Positions 59,877 through 64,000 of a stretch of 64,000 nucleotides of DNA are shown in pieces. The notes below the pieces were generated by a model that was given only the letters and a program-made list of their open reading frames with translations, had not been told where the DNA came from and searched no databases. The position numbers and the translations under genes are program-made. The DNA is taken from the NCBI RefSeq assembly GCF_900115145.1, contig NZ_FOVL01000005.1, forward strand, positions 62,001 to 126,000, given 5' to 3'. Positions within the stretch are counted from its first letter, which is position 1. Every line of letters begins with the position of its first letter. The stretch comes from Salegentibacter flavus (lineage in GTDB: Bacteria > Bacteroidota > Bacteroidia > Flavobacteriales > Flavobacteriaceae).

Positions 59877-60413
59877 ATGAGTGTTATCATAAAACGGGCG
59901 CTCTTTGGGGGTGCAGTGGCTACTCTTGTTATGGCTTCCGGTACATTTGTTCTGGGAAGGCTTTCGGGTTATGAAGCTAAGGTATTGCTGGAATCTTCTC
60001 TCTCAGGTATCAATATGCTTTGCAATACTGTTATCTTAGGTTCATCAACCATTCTGGCTTTAATGCTAACCCTTCTAAGCCTTAGTCGGGCTGCGAATTC
60101 CAGTTTAAATAAGGAGCATTACCGACAGGTGTTGAGTATCGCTAAATATGATACTATCCTGATTATTTCAGCAGTGATAGCTTTTTTATTTCTGAATATA
60201 CCTATTACCGAAAGCCAGGAAGTACCCGGGAGCTGGTACACCACAATTTATTATATAACCCTTGGCGTAGCGGCTTTGCTTGGAGGTGGTTTGATCGCCA
60301 TTGTAACTATGCTATACGGAACAATAGCAAATATTATTTTGATCGTTGGGCTGGGGGTAACCGATCATCCTTTGGTAGATGACGATCAGGACCAGAGGGC
60401 TAGTAAAGAATAA
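59877..60413 (+). CDS. Four-helix membrane protein, unknown function
   Basis: A 178-residue membrane protein that I do not recognise. Four hydrophobic segments lie near residues 10-26, 45-68, 92-108 and 125-158 (ALFGGAVATLVMASGTFVLG; CNTVILGSSTILALMLTLLS; ILIISAVIAFLFLNIPI; ITLGVAALLGGGLIAIVTML). The tail is acidic (DDDQDQRASKE). The start is an ATG at 59877. It stands alone, divergent from the aconitase gene by 122 bp and followed by a convergent gene. No motif suggests a function. Confidence 0.65.
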   Translation: MSVIIKRALFGGAVATLVMASGTFVLGRLSGYEAKVLLESSLSGINMLCNTVILGSSTILALMLTLLSLSRAANSSLNKEHYRQVLSIAKYDTILIISAVIAFLFLNIPITESQEVPGSWYTTIYYITLGVAALLGGGLIAIVTMLYGTIANIILIVGLGVTDHPLVDDDQDQRASKE

Positions 60414-60519
60414 TGAAAATGGGGCCGCTCGAAAAATAAAACCAATACCAAACTGAATCCTGTTAGAAATTGGGAAAGGCATCACTCTATTTTTATAGCA
60501 GCCCCGGGAAACTAAAAAT

Positions 60520-61239
60520 TTAATTATTTCGGCTTAATGCATTAATAATATCGGTTTGCTGGCCTTCTTCCAGGTTAAAACCAGGCTTTCCTTTCCTCGG
60601 AAATAAATAACTGAACGGTTCTCTAAATGCACTCCAGCTTTCGGCAAGACCAAAATCGTCATTTTTCTTTTTCATTTCAGGACGCTTAAAAGTATTGAGA
60701 TCTGAATCGTAGGGTGAACCTTCAGCATCATCACCGGTAAATAACATTCCGTCGTTTATTTCAGAATAAAGAATAACAGATGCTCCTCCATTACCGGGAA
60801 GATCAAATACCTTAAGACCAAAATCCTTCAAGACATTCTCTCTGGCGGTTATATCCTTTGTTCTATAGTCATCTTTGAAATTCTTCCTGGGATGCGCAAA
60901 TATAGCAGCACCTCCGGCATCTTCAGAAATTGTTTTCAAATCGGCATATGCGCTCTTCATAATTTCGTCACAGGTAATTAAAATTCCCTTAATTCGGTAT
61001 CCATCGGTTACCAGTTTTTTCACCGCATCTTTAGTAGATTTTTCAACTACATCAATCAGGATAATATCCTGGCGGTTAATATGCCTGATCGCATACCCTT
61101 GATTGTGACTCCCGTTAATCTTCTCTCCTTTAATAATAAAGGTGTCTGGTATTAGTTTGTGGAATTTTCCTGGTTCCGCCTTTTCAATAAATTCGGCAGA
61201 CTGGCTGTTAAGCACCTCCATTTTATCAACTGTCTTCAT
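60520..61239 (-). CDS. Metallo-beta-lactamase-fold protein with lost zinc ligands
   Basis: A 239-residue cytoplasmic protein in the metallo-beta-lactamase fold, but apparently without the metal site. The layout is clear: a strand pair with IRHINRQDIILIDVVEK, the strand-loop RIKGILITCDEIMKSAYADL where H-x-H-x-DH is expected, FDLPGNGGASVILYS where HTPG would lie, and LFTGDDAEGSP near 195. Only the TGD aspartate remains of the zinc ligands. The ATG at 61239 was preferred over one at 61278, as the first 13 residues of the longer form look unrelated. It may bind a ligand or act as a pseudoenzyme. No partner gene is evident. Confidence 0.68.
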   Translation of the reverse strand: MKTVDKMEVLNSQSAEFIEKAEPGKFHKLIPDTFIIKGEKINGSHNQGYAIRHINRQDIILIDVVEKSTKDAVKKLVTDGYRIKGILITCDEIMKSAYADLKTISEDAGGAAIFAHPRKNFKDDYRTKDITARENVLKDFGLKVFDLPGNGGASVILYSEINDGMLFTGDDAEGSPYDSDLNTFKRPEMKKKNDDFGLAESWSAFREPFSYLFPRKGKPGFNLEEGQQTDIINALSRNN

Positions 61240-61313
61240 AAATTCTTGGGATTTTAAATTAGTGGTATTAAGATACAAATCCAGCCCTTTTTCAACAAGC
61301 CTTTAAGAAGGGT

Positions 61314-61892
61314 TTAGGAGTTATTTAACGAGAATGCAAACCCTGAAAAACTTCCATGGTGAGAGAGAGAAAAATTGTAAGAAAGTGCCTGGTCATCGAT
61401 ATAAAATTGGGGAATAAAGTTCCTGTCTTTTTTTAGCTTGGGAAACTTTGAAAAAGTACCTGCAGTTGCTACAAACTCCCTTAGCAAAGATTGTCTTAGG
61501 TCTTCTTTAGAAGATAGGCTCTTCCAAATGATTTTCTCATCTTCCCGGCAAGAGGCGCGACTATGAATAAAATTTGAATTGAAGAAGCTTTTGGTGAAAA
61601 TTGACTCTTCCTCTATAATTACTTTTCCTGTAGTTGATTTTGAATTTGAAGATTGAAGAAAACATTCCAAACTGCACGGATTAAATTTTGGAGCCAGATT
61701 ATGTTTTCTTTGCCAGGCTTTATAAGCAGCCTCTTTCATGCTCCAGAATAACCAGATCATTTTATCCCTGTTTTCTGAATCCAGAATTTGTTGACGTTCT
61801 TCTTTTGTAAATATTTTCTGAAGATATCCCCGCCGCCTCCAATTGCTTTGAGTTTTAGCGAGCTGCAAATCTACAATATCATTTCCTATCAT
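61314..61892 (-). CDS. 4'-phosphopantetheinyl transferase
   Basis: Activates acyl carrier proteins by transferring phosphopantetheine from CoA to a serine. The 192-residue protein has the family sequence: GNDIVDL at the start (Asp8 binds Mg) and WSMKEAAYKAW with Glu54 and Lys58 as the second metal and catalytic residues. A sequence-variable second half follows. The start ATG at 61892 overlaps the stop of the ACP gene by four bases, so translation is coupled. It is the last gene of the operon to the left. Confidence 0.86.
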   Translation of the reverse strand: MIGNDIVDLQLAKTQSNWRRRGYLQKIFTKEERQQILDSENRDKMIWLFWSMKEAAYKAWQRKHNLAPKFNPCSLECFLQSSNSKSTTGKVIIEEESIFTKSFFNSNFIHSRASCREDEKIIWKSLSSKEDLRQSLLREFVATAGTFSKFPKLKKDRNFIPQFYIDDQALSYNFSLSHHGSFSGFAFSLNNS

Positions 61893-62143
61893 TTTTCCTG
61901 CAATTTTTGCCTGATAATTTTTTTGGCATCCTCCACAGTCAGCATTCCTTCCATGGAATCGTTATCTACCTCAATATCAAATTCATCTTCAACATCAAGA
62001 ATGATATCCACCAGGTTAGCCGAATTCACTTCCAGGTCCTGAATAAAATGAGAGCTATCGTTGAATTTCAGTAAGGCTTCCTTGTTTTGTGCATAAGGCT
62101 CTACTATATTTTTTAATTGAGCGTTCAGGTCTTTTTCTTCCAT
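61889..62143 (-). CDS. Acyl carrier protein
   Basis: An 84-residue ACP, the carrier of the growing acyl chain. The prosthetic-group serine is Ser41 in DLEVNSANLVDIILDVEDEF; the usual DSL is replaced by NSA, a change seen in ACPs of aryl-polyene and flexirubin clusters, and a weak argument for that kind of pathway. Helices before and after fit the fold (KIIRQKLQEK at the end). Its neighbours are the PPTase (overlap four bases) and the KS gene 17 bp upstream. Confidence 0.85.
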   Translation of the reverse strand: MEEKDLNAQLKNIVEPYAQNKEALLKFNDSSHFIQDLEVNSANLVDIILDVEDEFDIEVDNDSMEGMLTVEDAKKIIRQKLQEK

Positions 62144-62160
62144 TGCTGAAGATTTTGAGA

Positions 62161-63441
62161 TTATTTTTCTACTGTTTTTTTGAAAACTACTACTGCATTT
62201 ACATCCCCAAATCCAAAACTTGCTTTAGCGAGGATGTTAAAGGGCTGCTCTTTTGTTTTAATTGGAACTCTTTCGGGTGAAATTATTGCTTGAATGTCGG
62301 GATGAAGATCGTCACAATTTATATTTCCAAAAATAAATTTGTTTTTTAACTGAAGTACACTGGCCACACATTCTATGCTACCGGCTGCGCTTAGGCAATG
62401 ACCTGTCATTCCTTTTAAGGAATTAATATAAGGAAAATTGTCTTTTCCACTTCCTAAAGCGGTCTTCCAGTTTACAATTTCAGTAGCATCCCTGGTGGTT
62501 GCCGTTAAGTGGCCGTTGATCACGTCAATTTTCCCTGCCGAAATCCCCGAATTACCTATTGCTTCTTTAATGCAGCGTTGGACTCCTGTATTATTGGCAG
62601 CAGTCATACTACCTCCTCCCCGCTGGCCACCGCTGTTCACGGCCCCGCCTAAAACTTCGGCATAGATTTTTGCGCCACGTTCTTTTGCCGATTCATACTC
62701 CTCAAGAACCAAAGCACCTGCTCCACTCCCCGGAACGAACCCGGTGGCTGTTGCACTCATTGGACGGGAAGCCGATGTTGGATCATCATTAAAATTATGT
62801 GGTAAGATGCGCATGGCATCAAATCCGCCCCAAACATAAGGCCCGTGATCATTACAACTACCCACCAGCATTCGTTTTGCCTTACCCGATTTTATCCTGT
62901 CATATCCCATTAAAACAGCTTCTGTGCCGGTAGTGCACGCTGAAGAATTGGTAGTAACCTGGTTTCCACAACCTAGTTTGCCGCCTAGAAAAGCGCTAAG
63001 TCCGCTGGCCATGGTTTGTAGAACGCTGGTACTGCCCAACCTTCGGGTTTTACCAGCATCAATAAGCTGAATAGCTTCCCTGAATTTGTCCACGCCAAGA
63101 ATTCCAGTTCCAAAAATGATCCCGCTATCCCAATCGGGATTTTCCTTTTCACTGAAGCTTAAGCCGGCATCTTTCCAGGCATCGGTGCCGGCGATGGTTC
63201 CGTAGAAAATTCCACTTGAATTTAATCCGCGTAATTCCAGGGGAGAAAAATATTGCTGAAGGATTTCATCTGTCACTTCGGGCTGGCCGGCCACCTGGCA
63301 ACCGAAATTAAGGTCTGCCAATTCCTGGTGATGGGTAATTCCACATCTTCCGTTTCTAATGGCATCATTAAAATCAGGAAGATTCGTGGCATTTGGAGCT
63401 ACCACACCCATACCGGTAATTACCACACGTTTTTCAGCCAT
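62161..63441 (-). CDS. Beta-ketoacyl-ACP synthase (FabF-like)
   Basis: Condenses malonyl-ACP with a growing acyl chain. The 426-residue product starts MAEKRVVITGMGVVAPNATN. The nucleophile is Cys169 in NSSACTTGTEAV, the first His is in INGHLTATTRDATE, and the second in GMTGHCLSAAGS; a lysine in INSLKGMTGH is also present. The GSGAGALVLEEYESAKERGA block is conserved. The ATG at 63441 is clear. The His block differs somewhat from primary-metabolism FabF, which fits a secondary-metabolite KS. It lies in an operon with ACP, PPTase and dehydratase. Confidence 0.9.
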   Translation of the reverse strand: MAEKRVVITGMGVVAPNATNLPDFNDAIRNGRCGITHHQELADLNFGCQVAGQPEVTDEILQQYFSPLELRGLNSSGIFYGTIAGTDAWKDAGLSFSEKENPDWDSGIIFGTGILGVDKFREAIQLIDAGKTRRLGSTSVLQTMASGLSAFLGGKLGCGNQVTTNSSACTTGTEAVLMGYDRIKSGKAKRMLVGSCNDHGPYVWGGFDAMRILPHNFNDDPTSASRPMSATATGFVPGSGAGALVLEEYESAKERGAKIYAEVLGGAVNSGGQRGGGSMTAANNTGVQRCIKEAIGNSGISAGKIDVINGHLTATTRDATEIVNWKTALGSGKDNFPYINSLKGMTGHCLSAAGSIECVASVLQLKNKFIFGNINCDDLHPDIQAIISPERVPIKTKEQPFNILAKASFGFGDVNAVVVFKKTVEK

Positions 63442-63470
63442 TGGTTTTCATACTTTTTAAAAGTGATTTA

Positions 63471-63905
63471 TTAAGCACATATTCCGGCAATTTTCCCCTT
63501 GCATATTAGTTTCGCTTCAGCATTATACATTCTTACTTCACATTTTAATTTTTTAAACCTGAAATACATTTTTTCTGAAATCACTGTCACTTTTTCCCCC
63601 GGTAAAACAGGCAGATAAAAATCAACTTCGGTTGAACTCAAAGCTATTTTTTGCGGCTCCTCTTTTTCTTCTTTTAAAAGAAAAATTCCCAGGCAAACAA
63701 CTCCTATCTGGGCCATACATTCGGTTAGAATCACACCAGGCGTTACTGGTTGATTTTTAAAATGTCCTTTGTAGAAAAATTCATCTTCAGAAAAGGTATA
63801 TGTTCCCTCCACACTATTTTCATCAATTCTGCTGAGTTCATCAACAAACAAAAACGGATGAGAATATGGCAGTTTGTCAAGTATCTCGTTGAATTTCAAA
63901 AGCAA
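63471..63905 (-). CDS. Hotdog-fold 3-hydroxyacyl-ACP dehydratase (FabZ-like)
   Basis: Removes water from a 3-hydroxyacyl-ACP to give the trans-2-enoyl chain. The 144-residue product has the FabZ block at residues 45-66 as YKGHFKNQPVTPGVILTE, with catalytic His48 and Glu62. It starts at TTG (63905) or a TTG two codons later; no ATG is available. The sequence is weakly similar to primary FabZ, as in dedicated pathway dehydratases. It is 4 bp after the stop of the SDR, and 29 bp before the KS gene, hence in the same operon. Confidence 0.82.
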   Translation of the reverse strand: MLLKFNEILDKLPYSHPFLFVDELSRIDENSVEGTYTFSEDEFFYKGHFKNQPVTPGVILTECMAQIGVVCLGIFLLKEEKEEPQKIALSSTEVDFYLPVLPGEKVTVISEKMYFRFKKLKCEVRMYNAEAKLICKGKIAGICA

Positions 63906-63909
63906 TGTC

Positions 63910-64000
63910 TTATTTTAAATGTTCGCCGCCGTTTACCGGAATGATGGTTCCTGTAATCCAGCCGGCTTCATCTTTGGATAGCAGGTAAACAACATTGGCC
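63910..64000 (-). CDS. C-terminus of an SDR (FabG-like reductase), window edge
   Basis: Only the last 29 codons are in the window. They read ANVVYLLSKDEAGWITGTII then PVNGGEHLK, the typical end of 3-oxoacyl-ACP reductases (the ITG-x3-PVNGG block). The stop is at 63910-63912. It starts outside the window on the right, on the minus strand. With the dehydratase, KS, ACP and PPTase it completes a fatty-acid-like elongation set. Confidence 0.85.
   Translation of the reverse strand, partial: ANVVYLLSKDEAGWITGTIIPVNGGEHLK

Overview
The window looks like chromosomal DNA of a marine member of the Flavobacteriaceae (Bacteroidota), perhaps close to Gramella/Christiangramia, Salegentibacter or Zunongwangia; the genus is inference. 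The evidence is the AT-rich sequence, TAnnTTTG-type -7 promoter elements, scarce Shine-Dalgarno sequences with several TTG starts, a secreted protein with a gliding-motility/type IX sorting C-terminus, a TamA/TamB pair, OmpA and lipoproteins, and an aryl-polyene/flexirubin-like fatty-acid gene set at the right edge. I saw no rRNA, tRNA, CRISPR array, prophage or insertion sequence.

Layout. 1-5.7 kb: MscS-type channel (cut by the left edge), DUF3817 protein, galE, a Pmp3-like peptide, a decayed DUF1206 gene, a VTT/DedA protein, a hypothetical gene and an SDR. 5.8-12.7 kb: lipoprotein, zinc-free MDR oxidoreductase, FUSC membrane protein, secreted type IX substrate and an MFS transporter. 12.8-20.5 kb: cysE-cysM, a Crp/Fnr regulator, a SF2 helicase, a DoxX protein and a large KatE-type catalase. 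20.5-25.2 kb: PBP1A, then an array of five tiny genes on the minus strand, then a secreted M19 dipeptidase. 25.3-29.5 kb: a three-gene amide-ligase operon (RimK-like ATP-grasp, GCS2 ligase, N-formylglutamate amidohydrolase family), a FlbD-like 57-residue protein and an SlyD-type FKBP. 29.7-34 kb: Tat-exported Gfo/Idh/MocA oxidoreductase, 3D-domain lipoprotein, a PAP2 gene with two frameshifts, a CPBP membrane protein and an SMP-30-like remnant. 34-41.2 kb: ACT-like protein divergent from aspartate kinase, glycosyltransferase, SLC13 transporter, Gre factor, DoxX and OmpA proteins. 41.3-49.8 kb: a pseudogene, tamB-tamA and upp. 49.9-57.7 kb: TsdA-like dihaem cytochrome, stress proteins, and an RNA group (cold-shock protein, DEAD helicase, VF530 protein), then cupin, CDF transporter and HPF. 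57.7-64 kb: aconitase, a degenerate metallo-beta-lactamase-fold protein, and a PPTase-ACP-KS-dehydratase-reductase operon.

The strongest candidate for something undescribed is the tiny-gene array at 23036-23666. Four near-identical 31-codon frames and a diverged 47-codon fifth repeat every 121-122 bp, with almost constant 25-26 bp spacers and a good terminator after the last. All four paralogues keep a central FLNTEK block and a C-terminal SR-x2-WDN-x-RR block. A 106-bp exact repeat at a distance of 243 bp shows that a two-gene block was duplicated or gene-converted recently. Second is the RLAN-ATP-grasp/GCS2/amidohydrolase operon, which should make an unknown small gamma-glutamyl or peptide-like compound. 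The window also holds an unusual number of decaying genes: DUF1206, PAP2, an SMP-30-like remnant, an unidentified gene with four clustered stops, and a detached copy of a helicase C-terminus.
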